Below are positions 1 through 8,634 of a DNA stretch of 64,000 bases, piece after piece. The DNA comes from Minicystis rosea (lineage in GTDB: Bacteria; Myxococcota_A; Polyangia; Polyangiales; Polyangiaceae), in NCBI GenBank assembly GCA_001931535.1, contig CP016211.1, positions 13,314,377-13,378,376 on the forward strand, read 5' to 3'. Below the pieces are notes generated by a model. That model made no database searches and was not told the DNA's origin. It saw only the letters and a list, made by a program, of their open reading frames with translations. A program made the translations under genes and the position numbers. Numbering within the stretch: position 1 is the first letter of the stretch; each line of letters starts with the position of its first letter.

Positions 1-1236
1 GAGGCGCTCGGCGATCTGCTGCCGGCGCTGCTCGACGTGGGCCTGCTCGGGCGCAGCGCGGACGGCGGCATTGTCTCGCAATTCATCCTCGTCGTGCTCG
101 ACGATCTCTACATCCTCGCCGACGAGCTGGCCCAAGGCGACGAGGCCGTCATGGGCTTCGGCGAGACCACCATCGCCTTGACGGGCGCTGCCTTCCCGCG
201 CCGTCCGGTGGAGCGCGTCTTGGAGATCGGCTGTGGATCGGGCACGTCCGCGCTCTTCTTGGCGCGCGCCGCGCGCAAGGTGGTGGCGACCGACATCAGC
301 GAGCGCGCCGTGGCCATCGCGCGCGCCAACGCCGCGCTCAACGGCGTCGAGAGCCTCGATTTGCGCCAAGGCGATCTCTTCGCTCCCGTCGCCGGCGAGA
401 CGTTCGATCTCATCGTCTCGCAGCCGCCGTTCATCCCGCAGCCCGAGGGCGTCGCCGACGTGACGTTCCTCTACGGTGGTCGCCGCGGCGACGAGCTCTC
501 GCTCTCGCTGCTCCGGAACCTCGTCGCGCACCTCACGCCCGGCGGGCGCGCCGTGCTCTTCGTCGAGTGGCCCGAGTATGGCGAAATCCCCTTGGAAACG
601 CGCCTTCGCGACGCGATCGGGCCGAACGCCAACCTGCTTCTCCTGCACTCGCAGGGCAATGGCCTCGACGTGCACGCGGCCACGTACGCCGCCGGCTTGC
701 ACCCCGGCCTCGGTCCGGCGTTCGAGGCGGAGACGCTGCTGCGCCGCGCGCATTTCGAGCGCGAAGGGATCCGCACGCTCACGCCGTCGCTCACCGTCGT
801 GGAGCGAACCACGGGCGCGCCCGGGTGGACCGCGTCGATCAACATCCAGCAGATGTCGCAGGTGATGTTCTCCAGCGAGCGGATCGACAAGATCATCGCG
901 GCGCGCGCGGTCGCCGCGGATCGGGATCGCCTGCTCTCCGCGACGCTGCGCATGCCCGAAGGCACGCTGCTCGCGCAGGAGCAGATCGGGCCGGGCGCCG
1001 AGGTGCCCTCGACGCTCACGGCGCGCTTCCCGCCGAAGGCGCTGATCCCCCAGGTCGACATGACGATGGAGCTGCTCGGTCTCTTGACCTGCGTGCACGA
1101 GGCGGAGACGGCGCGCGAAGGCATTCTGCGCTTCGCCGAGATGTTGGACATGCCGGTCGATCAGGCCATGTCCCAGGGCGGGGCCGCGATCGAGGAGGCT
1201 TTGCTCCACGGTGTGTTGGAGCTCCAGAAGGCTTGA
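1..1236 (+). CDS. Class I SAM-dependent methyltransferase (5' end outside window)
   Basis: The frame is open from base 1, so the gene begins upstream of the window; the GTG at 37 is internal. Motif I (VLEIGCGSGTSALFLA) and the acidic motif II (VVATDIS) mark a Rossmann-fold SAM-binding domain. The SQPPFIPQP stretch is a variant of the NPPY motif of N5-glutamine or adenine-N6 methyltransferases of the PrmC/HemK/RlmG type. About 200 further residues follow the fold; I do not recognise this tail, which may be a substrate or partner domain. The substrate cannot be named. It is followed by about 400 bp without a clear gene before the next plus-strand gene. Confidence 0.8.
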   Translation, partial: EALGDLLPALLDVGLLGRSADGGIVSQFILVVLDDLYILADELAQGDEAVMGFGETTIALTGAAFPRRPVERVLEIGCGSGTSALFLARAARKVVATDISERAVAIARANAALNGVESLDLRQGDLFAPVAGETFDLIVSQPPFIPQPEGVADVTFLYGGRRGDELSLSLLRNLVAHLTPGGRAVLFVEWPEYGEIPLETRLRDAIGPNANLLLLHSQGNGLDVHAATYAAGLHPGLGPAFEAETLLRRAHFEREGIRTLTPSLTVVERTTGAPGWTASINIQQMSQVMFSSERIDKIIAARAVAADRDRLLSATLRMPEGTLLAQEQIGPGAEVPSTLTARFPPKALIPQVDMTMELLGLLTCVHEAETAREGILRFAEMLDMPVDQAMSQGGAAIEEALLHGVLELQKA

Positions 1237-1632
1237 CCAGGCACGATGTGAGACTCGATGAGACGGCGCGCCGCCGGTCGTGCGGAGCGCCGTTGAGCGG
1301 GCTCGGGCAGGTGGGTTTGCCGGCTCCGGAGCTCGCTCAGATGCGGAAGGCCGGACGCGCATGAAGGGTGTGCGCCACGCTTTCGAGCACAAGCATGGTC
1401 GGCGCGATCACCACAGTGTCCAGTAGGCACGATCTCCGCGGCGCCGGCGGCGCGATCGCCGGCCTCGGTGCCGCGGGGTGATTCTCGATTCGTCCGCGCG
1501 CATTGTGCGGCGAAAGGAGAGGCGCCGGCTCACACGCTCGATTTGCCGCAAAAAGCCGAGGATCGGGGCCTCCGCGAGGCTCGTGACATCGAGCTGACAC
1601 ATTCCGTTCAACGTGACTATGCTGCGCGGCCG
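1237..1632. other. Intergenic region, no clear gene
   Basis: About 400 bp between the methyltransferase and the sulfatase-like gene. Part of it is an open extension of the sulfatase frame back to 1468, but that segment is Arg-rich and lacks the look of a real N-terminus. I see no convincing RNA gene or strong terminator. The promoter of the downstream gene probably lies here. Confidence 0.4.
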
Positions 1633-3627
1633 ATGCGTGCCCGCGAGCTGATGCAGAGTCTCCGTGCGCCGGCGATGCGCGCCGAGAGCGGGTTGCTCGC
1701 GGGGGTCGTCATGCTCGCGGTGGCGAGCCTGATTCACGCGCATACGCTGCCCGGAGCGAACGAGACGCGGGCCGTCGCGGCGATGCGCGACGTCACGGTG
1801 GTCGGGCACCTGCTCGCGGCCGGCGTGCTGTCGTCGTCCGCGGTGGCACTGTGGCGGCGCTTCGGTCCCGCGCGCCCGCGCCTCGCGTACCTGGCCATTG
1901 CGATCGCATCGATTGCGGTCACGGCGCCTGCGCTGCGCGAGGACCTCTCGGTGCTCGCGGGCAAGCTGCGCATTCCGCATGGCCTCGCGCTCGCCCTGCT
2001 GATCGTGATCGTGGCCGCGGCGGTGCCGGCTGCGGCGTTCGCGGGGCGCATGCTCGCGCGGCCTTGGCTTCGCGCGGTCGGCGTGGTGCTCGGCGTGGCC
2101 GTCGCGATGGCCAATCACTTCGTCCTGCCGGGCGATTATCCGGGCATGCACCTCGTGGCGGCGATCGTTGCGGCCACGCTCTTCGGCGCCGCGCTCACGT
2201 CGTCCTCGGCGCCGCCCGGTGGGCGCGTGACGTTCGTGCTGCGTGGCGCGCTCGGGATGTTCGGGCTGTGGGCGGTGATCGCGCGGCCGAGCAACAGCGT
2301 GGCGCTGGCGATTCACCGTATCCCCGGTGATGTCGTGGCGCCGTGGCTCGCCCGTCTGCGCGAGCGCGACGAGGGCTTGGTCGAGCTCGGCGAGGCGCAT
2401 CCCTCGATCGTCGCGGAGGTGCAGGACGGCTGGTTCCAGAGCCGCATCGGGCACGCGCAGGTGCCCGCGTCGAGCCCGCGGCTTTTGCCGGCGAGCCCGA
2501 TCGTGATTCTCATGGTCGTCGATTGCATGCGCGCCGATCTGCTCGACGGCGACGCCCGCGCCGCGGATCTCCCCGCGATGACGGCCCTGCGCCGCGCCGG
2601 CACGCAATTCCGCACGGCGCGCGCCACCGCACCGGCGACGTCGGCGTCGGTGAGCGCCATTCTCTCGGGCCGATACTATTCTCAGCTTTATTGGTCGCAG
2701 TGGCCGGGCGCGACCACGGAGTGGGTCTATCCCCACCTCGACACCACGCCGCGCGTTGCCGATCTGCTCGGCGCCGCCGGCGTCGACACGACCGTGATCT
2801 CGGGCATGCCGGGGCTCGTGGCCTCGTATGGTGTGGTGCACGGCTTCGCCGAGGAGCGCGTCATCAAGGCCAAGGGCCGCGGCTACGCGGACGCGCCGCC
2901 CATCATGGAGGCCGCGATCGCGCGCATCCGCGCGCAGCGCGCCGATCGCCCGCTGTTCCTCTACGTGCACTTCACCGACGGCCACGCACCCTACGATCAC
3001 GGGAGCAACGTGGGCACGCCGTTCGAGCGCTACCTGCGCGGGATCAAGCGCATCGACGCCGAGCTGGGGCGGCTCGTGGCGCAGCTCGATGCGAGCGCGG
3101 AGCTGCGCGAGCGCACGGCGGTCGTCCTCACCGCCGATCACGGCGAAGGCTTCGGCGAGCACGGATCGAGCTTCCACGCGACGACGCTCTACGACGAGCT
3201 CCTGCGGGTGCCCTTGATCATGCGGCTCCCCGGGGGCATGCCGCACGTGACGACGCGCCCCGTGACGCTGCTCGACGTGGCCCCGACCCTGCTCGATTTG
3301 TTCGGCCAGCCCACGCCCAGCGAGATGATGGGCCAGAGCCTCGTGCCGTATCTCCGCGGTCAGGATCCCACGCCCACGCGGCCCATCGCCGCCGACTCGT
3401 CACGGCTCATGCGGGCGATGGTCTTCCCCGACGGTTTCAAGATCATCCACGACCGCCGCCTCGGCACCGTCGAGCTCTTCGATCTCAACACCGACCCTCG
3501 CGAGAAGCACGATCTCTTCGAGCAGCGCGGCGAGGACGGGGCCGCGCGTCTCCGCGCCTTGCAGGCGTTCTTCCACACGCACACGTTGAAGCGCCCAGGC
3601 GGGTACCGGGTGCCTTACGGGCGCTGA
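1633..3627 (+). CDS. Membrane-anchored sulfatase/alkaline-phosphatase-superfamily protein
   Basis: About 664 aa from the ATG at 1633; a longer frame reaches 1468 but its first 55 residues look non-coding. The N-terminal ~240 residues hold several hydrophobic membrane segments. The rest is a sulfatase/phosphodiesterase fold: VILMVVDCMRADLL (metal-binding Asp), APATSASVSAILSG at the nucleophile position, FTDGHAPYDHG, and TADHGEGFGEHG with the metal-binding Asp-His. The C-x-P-x-R formylglycine signature of true sulfatases is absent; Thr or Ser stands in the nucleophile region. A phospho- or phosphoglycerol-transferase-like role at the outer face of the inner membrane is therefore as likely as sulfatase activity. 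Substrate unknown. Confidence 0.8.
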   Translation: MRARELMQSLRAPAMRAESGLLAGVVMLAVASLIHAHTLPGANETRAVAAMRDVTVVGHLLAAGVLSSSAVALWRRFGPARPRLAYLAIAIASIAVTAPALREDLSVLAGKLRIPHGLALALLIVIVAAAVPAAAFAGRMLARPWLRAVGVVLGVAVAMANHFVLPGDYPGMHLVAAIVAATLFGAALTSSSAPPGGRVTFVLRGALGMFGLWAVIARPSNSVALAIHRIPGDVVAPWLARLRERDEGLVELGEAHPSIVAEVQDGWFQSRIGHAQVPASSPRLLPASPIVILMVVDCMRADLLDGDARAADLPAMTALRRAGTQFRTARATAPATSASVSAILSGRYYSQLYWSQWPGATTEWVYPHLDTTPRVADLLGAAGVDTTVISGMPGLVASYGVVHGFAEERVIKAKGRGYADAPPIMEAAIARIRAQRADRPLFLYVHFTDGHAPYDHGSNVGTPFERYLRGIKRIDAELGRLVAQLDASAELRERTAVVLTADHGEGFGEHGSSFHATTLYDELLRVPLIMRLPGGMPHVTTRPVTLLDVAPTLLDLFGQPTPSEMMGQSLVPYLRGQDPTPTRPIAADSSRLMRAMVFPDGFKIIHDRRLGTVELFDLNTDPREKHDLFEQRGEDGAARLRALQAFFHTHTLKRPGGYRVPYGR

Positions 3628-3645
3628 GGAAGAAGGCTGCTGCGG

Positions 3646-4326
3646 TTACTTCTTCGCGCCGACGAAAGACGCGATGGCCGCGTAATCGCGATCCTCGATC
3701 GCGCCCTCGATCACGCACGTCGCTTGACCGCTCGGCGCGACCAGAATTTGCACGGGGAGCTGCGGAGATTCTTTGAGCCCGAACGCGCCCAGCCACCCGC
3801 TGCGCTCGCCCTCGGGCAGCCAGTAGGTGGAGCGCACGCCGTCCTTGGGTTGGGCGTCGAGGAAGCGGCGCATTTGCCGCTCGTCGTCGTCGAGTGAGAC
3901 GAAGGCGAGATCGATCATCACCCCGGCATCGGAGAGCTTCTTCTGCCAAGCGATGAGGCGAGGCATCTCCTCTTTGCAGGGCCCGCACCACGCGGCCCAG
4001 AGGTTCACCCACGTCCATTTGCCGACGCCCATCGGGAGCGGCGACGGCGGCGGCGTCGCGCCTTCGGCGGCGGCCGTCTTCGGTGAGCTCTTGGGCGCGG
4101 AGCGCGGCTTCTGACCGGTGCAGAGCTGCCGGGGCGCGGCCGCAGTCGCGCTCGCGGTCGTCGATGTCACGGCGGGTGCAGTCGCGGTCGCGGTGGGCTT
4201 GGCCGTGACGGCATTGGCGCGGCCCGTCATCGGGGGAGGCGGAGGGACATCGGTCTTGGCGTCGTCACAGCCGGCGAGCGCCGCCGAAAGGGCCATGAAC
4301 GCGGCCCACGATCCCATCGCTCTCAT
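3646..4326 (-). CDS. TlpA-like thioredoxin-fold lipoprotein
   Basis: 226 aa. A short signal peptide ends in the lipobox ALAGC (Cys20), followed by a Pro/Thr/Ala-rich linker to about residue 98 and a thioredoxin fold with WVNLWAAWCGPCKEEMP (redox Cys114 and Cys117) and a cis-Pro region (QLPVQILV). The architecture is that of periplasmic TlpA/ResA-type reductants. The start at 4326 has a GAGAAGAG ribosome-binding site. It is the last gene of a three-gene minus-strand operon, 14 bp after the OmpA-like gene and behind a VKOR-DsbA fusion, which points to thiol-disulfide chemistry on envelope proteins. Confidence 0.85.
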   Translation of the reverse strand: MRAMGSWAAFMALSAALAGCDDAKTDVPPPPPMTGRANAVTAKPTATATAPAVTSTTASATAAAPRQLCTGQKPRSAPKSSPKTAAAEGATPPPSPLPMGVGKWTWVNLWAAWCGPCKEEMPRLIAWQKKLSDAGVMIDLAFVSLDDDERQMRRFLDAQPKDGVRSTYWLPEGERSGWLGAFGLKESPQLPVQILVAPSGQATCVIEGAIEDRDYAAIASFVGAKK

Positions 4327-4340
4327 TGTCTCTTCTCGCC

Positions 4341-5039
4341 TCACAACTGACAATCCACCCACGACACGAAGGCGCTGCGGTTGATGGCCTCCGCGGTGCA
4401 CTTCTTCCGGTCGCGCGACACGTTCCACTCGCAGTATTCCTTGCCGAGCTGGGCGAACTCGTTGCCGAGCCAGAGCATGCCGACCTGCTTGTCGAGGTCG
4501 GGCTCCTTGAACTTGTCGGCGAGGAGGAACATCACCGAGTTGGCCCGCTTGTGCGAGAGCGCCCGGTTGAACTCGGGCGTGCCCGACTTCGACGCGCGCG
4601 CGAGGACGAAGAAGTAGCGAGCGCCGCGGCGATCGATCCAGAGGTCTTCGATGATCTTCTTGGCGCCGTCGTCGAGCTTCTCCGAGCCGTCGTCGAACAT
4701 GATGACGGCCCCGCGATCCTTGAGCGGGGTGAAGAGGGCGTTGAAGTCGTCGTCGCTGATCTGGGCGAGCGACTTCACGTCGGCGGGCTGGCAGCCGCGG
4801 CGCGCGTCGGCGCCCACGAGGCCGCAGGCGTGGAGCACGCGCTCGAGCACCTGCTTGAACGCCGGCGTGCAGTAAGGCGCGTCCGCGTCGTTGGCGATGG
4901 CGACCTTGGGCTTGTTGGTCTCCGTCGCGCCCGTCTTGAGGCGCGTTCCGGCCGCCTGCACCTGCGATTGCACGCCGAGCGCGGTGCCCGCGAGCATCGC
5001 GCACCCGGCGACGAGGCCGATGAGCCATGCGTGCTTCAT
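4341..5039 (-). CDS. Periplasmic OmpA-like protein
   Basis: 232 aa with an N-terminal signal peptide (hydrophobic core about residues 5-22, AxA-type end near VQAAG). The second half resembles an OmpA C-terminal peptidoglycan-binding domain: VIMFDDGSEKLDDGAKKIIEDL corresponds to the F..gsa.L.....l.. strand-helix, and NRALSHKRANSVMFLL to the N..LS..RA..V..yL helix. The middle contains several cysteines (YCTPAF, HACGL, GCQP), plausible substrates of the neighbouring thiol oxidoreductases. Its ATG overlaps the TGA of the upstream VKOR-DsbA gene as ATGA, suggesting translational coupling. Confidence 0.65.
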   Translation of the reverse strand: MKHAWLIGLVAGCAMLAGTALGVQSQVQAAGTRLKTGATETNKPKVAIANDADAPYCTPAFKQVLERVLHACGLVGADARRGCQPADVKSLAQISDDDFNALFTPLKDRGAVIMFDDGSEKLDDGAKKIIEDLWIDRRGARYFFVLARASKSGTPEFNRALSHKRANSVMFLLADKFKEPDLDKQVGMLWLGNEFAQLGKEYCEWNVSRDRKKCTAEAINRSAFVSWVDCQL

Positions 5040-6337
5040 TTGTCCCTCAACGCCGGCGCGAGCTTGCGCATCGTGTACGCGAGGCCCATGTCCGTGTCCT
5101 CGTCGCAGAGCCGCGTCTCGCCCAAGAACATCTGCGGCGTCGACACGGGCAGGTGGTTTTGCACGATGTAGCGGAGCGTGCGATCGAGGCGCAGCTTCGT
5201 GTCCTTGGAGTCGATGCAGGTGTCGAGCCCGGGCCAGCGATCGCGGATCATGGCCCGCACGTTGACGAGCCCCGCGCCGGCTTTGGCGCCGTCGAGGATG
5301 GCGTCTTGGCGATCGTAGGCCCACTCCAGCACTTGGAGCGCGCGGTGCTCGCTGCACATGATGGCCTTCGTGACGAGGCACGAGCCCGGGTGCACCGGAC
5401 GATCGAGCATCCAGTTGCAGTCGCTGTCGAGCGGGAAGAGCACCAGCGTGAGATCGAGCTTGTCGAGCATGCCCTCGGAGACGAGGCGCTGGTGGAACGC
5501 TTTGCACGTCGGGCAGAGCGGATCGGCGAAGAGCGTGGCCGGCTGCTTGGCGCCCGGCGTGGCGATGTGGAGGAGCGCCTTCTCGCTCTCGGCCGGCTTC
5601 TCCAGCTTGCCGCACGCGGAGATGTAGCTCGTGTAGCTCGGCAGCGCGCTCACGTAGAGCAGGCCGGGGATGGCGGAGAACAAACCGAGGGCCAGCGCCC
5701 ACGCGGGGATGAGCGCAATCCCACCCGAGGGGCGGCCCCACTTCTGCTCGAAGGTCTCGGGATCGCGGACGGTGCTCTCCGCGTCGGCGGTGCCCGGGAA
5801 CGTGGGCGGCACCGCGCGGCGCGCGATGGGGGGCGTGCGCAGATCGCTGACGAGCCCGGAGATGCAAGCGATCGCGAGGAGCGTGGACGAGATGTAGATG
5901 CCCACGCACGTCTTGCAGAAATGCCCGAGCCGGAGGGCCGTGATGGTGGCCATCAAGATCGAGACGAGCAGCGGGCTCACGCCGAAGACGCCGAGGAAGA
6001 TGATGGCCTTCTTCGGCGCCGCTCGGCCCGCGAGCAGCATGTAGAGCGCGAACGCGGTGAAGAAGCCGAAGGCGCCCACCGCGAAGAGCGAGATGGGGAC
6101 GCCGCCCCAGAAGCGATCGCGGAAGAGCGCCGCGTACGGGCTGTACATGGCCGCGCGGCAGGCGTTGTCCGCGCCCTGCGCCGCGGTGAGGCCCGGCACG
6201 TAGCTGCAGTGAACGTCGTGGACCTGTCGATCGAGGTGCTGAATGTAATCGAGCGACGACAGGCTGCCGAAGGTGAGACCGAGCAGCGCGGCCAGAAGGG
6301 CCAGCGCCGCCGGCCAGCGCTCTCGAACACCGGACAT
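5036..6337 (-). CDS. VKOR domain - DsbA-like thioredoxin fusion protein
   Basis: 433 aa from the ATG at 6337. The first ~170 residues form a four-helix VKOR (vitamin K epoxide reductase homologue) domain with the loop cysteines Cys44 and Cys60 and the active-site Cys141-x-x-Cys144 (GHFCKTC). Another membrane segment lies at about 207-233, followed by a DsbA-like thioredoxin domain with PLCPTCKAFH (Cys275, Cys278) and a cis-Pro loop (PVSTPQMFLGE). Bacterial VKOR homologues reoxidise DsbA-like proteins using quinones; the fusion puts oxidant and partner in one chain. It heads the operon with the OmpA-like and TlpA-like genes. No strong Shine-Dalgarno is visible. Confidence 0.88.
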   Translation of the reverse strand: MSGVRERWPAALALLAALLGLTFGSLSSLDYIQHLDRQVHDVHCSYVPGLTAAQGADNACRAAMYSPYAALFRDRFWGGVPISLFAVGAFGFFTAFALYMLLAGRAAPKKAIIFLGVFGVSPLLVSILMATITALRLGHFCKTCVGIYISSTLLAIACISGLVSDLRTPPIARRAVPPTFPGTADAESTVRDPETFEQKWGRPSGGIALIPAWALALGLFSAIPGLLYVSALPSYTSYISACGKLEKPAESEKALLHIATPGAKQPATLFADPLCPTCKAFHQRLVSEGMLDKLDLTLVLFPLDSDCNWMLDRPVHPGSCLVTKAIMCSEHRALQVLEWAYDRQDAILDGAKAGAGLVNVRAMIRDRWPGLDTCIDSKDTKLRLDRTLRYIVQNHLPVSTPQMFLGETRLCDEDTDMGLAYTMRKLAPALRDK

Positions 6338-6838
6338 GGTCGAGGGCTTACGCGGTCCCGAGCGGCCGGTCAAATGGCGCGAACACGCGCTTGGTTGGGG
6401 GGCGCGCCGACGTCTTGGAGATCCAGGCACGGGCCTCTGCGAGGCGGAGCCTGGTAGGTCCGACTGGTCACGCGCGCGGACACCATGCGTGCGGGTGTTG
6501 GAGCGCGCGCGTCGACGAGCGCGATGCGCCGAGGATCGAAGTGCTCATGTCGTCCAGCAGGATCGTCGCGCCTCGAAATCATTTCGCGCGATCACCTGCG
6601 CTTCAGCACGAGGCGCGTTCATCGATTTTGTAAATTTCCGCCAAGCATTCTCATCATGACGATGGATGGCCATTGAGGGGTGCGAGGCCGTCACGACAGG
6701 TGGGAGGAATCGTCACGCGCGCGCTGGTCGCCGGTTCGGAATTCGGGCCACGCTGCCCTATTCTTCGAGGCCGAGAAGGGGCTTGCTCCGGCGCTCACCG
6801 ACGCTGCGCGCGAGCCTCCGCGGCCGATGGAAGGCGAT
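6338..6838. promoter_or_regulatory. Divergent intergenic region with hairpin and short palindrome
   Basis: About 500 bp between two divergent operons. A hairpin lies at 6423-6454 (outer arms CCAGGC/GCCTGG, inner GCCTC-TGC-GAGGC). The perfect 13-mer CGAAATCATTTCG at 6574-6586 could be an operator. The local AT-rich stretch 6620-6660 is a reasonable place for the rightward promoter. Short open frames here have Arg/Pro-rich shadow-like translations and are not called. Confidence 0.35.
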
Positions 6839-8620
6839 ATGGATATCAAGGCTAGTCGCGCGCTCGATCGACGGAGGAAAAGGCTCTCCTCCGCGTACGC
6901 CTGGGCGGGCCTCGCCACCGCAACGTGCTTGGCGGCTGCGGCCATGCCCGCGTGTGGTGACGGGGGCACGACGTTGTTTCCCACCGGCACCGGCGGGCAG
7001 GACAGCGGCTCGACCACGGCGACAGGCCCCTCCACCACCACCACGAGCACGGGCGGCGGCGGCAGCGGGGGCACGGGCGGCGGCCCGGTGGGGCCGACGA
7101 TCAAGCCGGCGGCGGCGGGCGCGCGGCGCTTGATCGGCCGGCAGTACGTCGGATCGATTCGCACGCTCCTCGGCAACGCGGCCGCGGCCGCGGCCACGCC
7201 GCCGGCCGATCCGCAGCTCAGCGGCCTCGAAGCCATCGGCGCCACCGATCTCGCCACCGCGCCCTCCTCGGTCGAAGCCTATGAAGTCTCGGCGCGGGCC
7301 GTCGCGTCCGCGGCCGTCGCCGATCCCGCGACGGTGGCGAAGATCGTCCCCTGCGTGCCCAACGGCTACACCGACTATCCCTGTCTCCGCGCGTTCGTCA
7401 CGAGCTTCGGTCACCAGGCCTATCGCCGCCCGCTCACCGACGCCGAGATCACCCGCGTGACCAAGGCCGGCGTCACCGCGGCCAACGCGTATGCGAGCTT
7501 CGACGCGGGCCTCGAAGCGGCCATCAGCACGATGCTGCAATCGCCCTACTTCCTCTACATCGTGGAGCTGGGCGTGCCCGACGCGAAGGATCCGACGATT
7601 CATCGCCTCACCGGGTCGGAGATGGCGACGCGCATGTCGTTCTTCCTGCTCAACAGCACGCCGGAGCCGGCGCTCCTCGAATCGGCCGAGAAGGGTGAGC
7701 TCGAGACCGACGAGGCCATTCGCAAGGCCGCGGAGCAGATGATCGCGCGCCCCGAGGCCAAGGGGGCGCTCGCGGCGTTCTACGACGAGGTCTATCACCT
7801 CCGCGACGTGGCCACGATTCAGAAGGACGCGGCGCTCTATCCGCAATGGACCGCGGGCCTCCGCGCCGCCATGCGCGAGGAGACGCTGCGCCTCATCGAG
7901 GACGTGGTGTGGACGCGCGACGCCGATGCGCACGAGATCCTCACGGCCGACTACACGTTCGTGAACGCCGAGCTGGCGTCGTTCTACGGTGTCGCGGCGC
8001 CGCCGGCGGGGCAGTTCGTGAAGGTCAATCTGCCGGCGGCGCAGAAGCGCGCCGGTGTGCTCGGGCACGCCAGCATCCTCTCGCGCGGCGCGCATCAGAA
8101 GGACACGTCGCCGACCCGTCGCGGCGTCTTCGTGCGGGAAGCGCTGATGTGCGATCCGGTGCCGCCCCCGCCGCCCACCGTCAATCCCACGTTCCCCGAG
8201 GAGAGCACGCCGATGACGGCGAAGCAGAAGCTCGTTCAGCACATGAACGATCCGAGCTGCTCGGGTTGTCACAGCCTCATGGATCCCATCGGCTTCGCGC
8301 TGGAGAACTTCGATTCCATCGGCGCGTACCGCACCACCGATCAAGGCTTCCCCATCGACGCCGAGGGCAGCGTGGAGGACATCGGATCGTTCGTCGGTCC
8401 GGCGGAGCTCGCCTCCCTGGTCGCGAAGGACCCGCGCAGCACGAGCTGCACGGTGCTCAAGCTCTACCGCCACTCCATGGGTCATCTCGAGACGGACGGC
8501 GAGCAGCCGGCCGTCGACGCGCTCGTGAAGGCGTACGCGGACTCGGGGCGCTCGCTCCAAGGCCTCCTCGTCGAGCTCTGCGCGAGCCGCGCGTTCCGCC
8601 TCGTCGGCGATCCGAAGTGA
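6839..8620 (+). CDS. DUF1592/DUF1588/DUF1585 c-type cytochrome-like lipoprotein
   Basis: 593 aa if started at the ATG at 6839, which has GGAAGG at good spacing; an ATG 12 bp upstream is possible. A signal peptide with a lipobox-like MPAC and a Gly/Thr-rich linker lead to the DUF1592-DUF1588-DUF1585 array known from Planctomycetes and myxobacteria. Typical pieces are RRLIGRQYVGSIRTLLG, AYRRPLTDAEI, HQKDTSPTRRGVFVREALMC and a haem-binding CSGCH followed by MDPIGFALENFD. The family is thought to be exported; its substrate is unknown. The DUF1552 partner gene starts 14 bp downstream, the standard pairing. Confidence 0.88.
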   Translation: MDIKASRALDRRRKRLSSAYAWAGLATATCLAAAAMPACGDGGTTLFPTGTGGQDSGSTTATGPSTTTTSTGGGGSGGTGGGPVGPTIKPAAAGARRLIGRQYVGSIRTLLGNAAAAAATPPADPQLSGLEAIGATDLATAPSSVEAYEVSARAVASAAVADPATVAKIVPCVPNGYTDYPCLRAFVTSFGHQAYRRPLTDAEITRVTKAGVTAANAYASFDAGLEAAISTMLQSPYFLYIVELGVPDAKDPTIHRLTGSEMATRMSFFLLNSTPEPALLESAEKGELETDEAIRKAAEQMIARPEAKGALAAFYDEVYHLRDVATIQKDAALYPQWTAGLRAAMREETLRLIEDVVWTRDADAHEILTADYTFVNAELASFYGVAAPPAGQFVKVNLPAAQKRAGVLGHASILSRGAHQKDTSPTRRGVFVREALMCDPVPPPPPTVNPTFPEESTPMTAKQKLVQHMNDPSCSGCHSLMDPIGFALENFDSIGAYRTTDQGFPIDAEGSVEDIGSFVGPAELASLVAKDPRSTSCTVLKLYRHSMGHLETDGEQPAVDALVKAYADSGRSLQGLLVELCASRAFRLVGDPK

Positions 8621-8634
8621 AGGGTGATGGACTG

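Noticed and set aside
3646..5028. 460-aa minus-strand frame read as one protein
   Set aside because: Its first half is an Arg/Pro-rich shadow of the OmpA-like gene; only the part from 4326 has a signal peptide and a domain.
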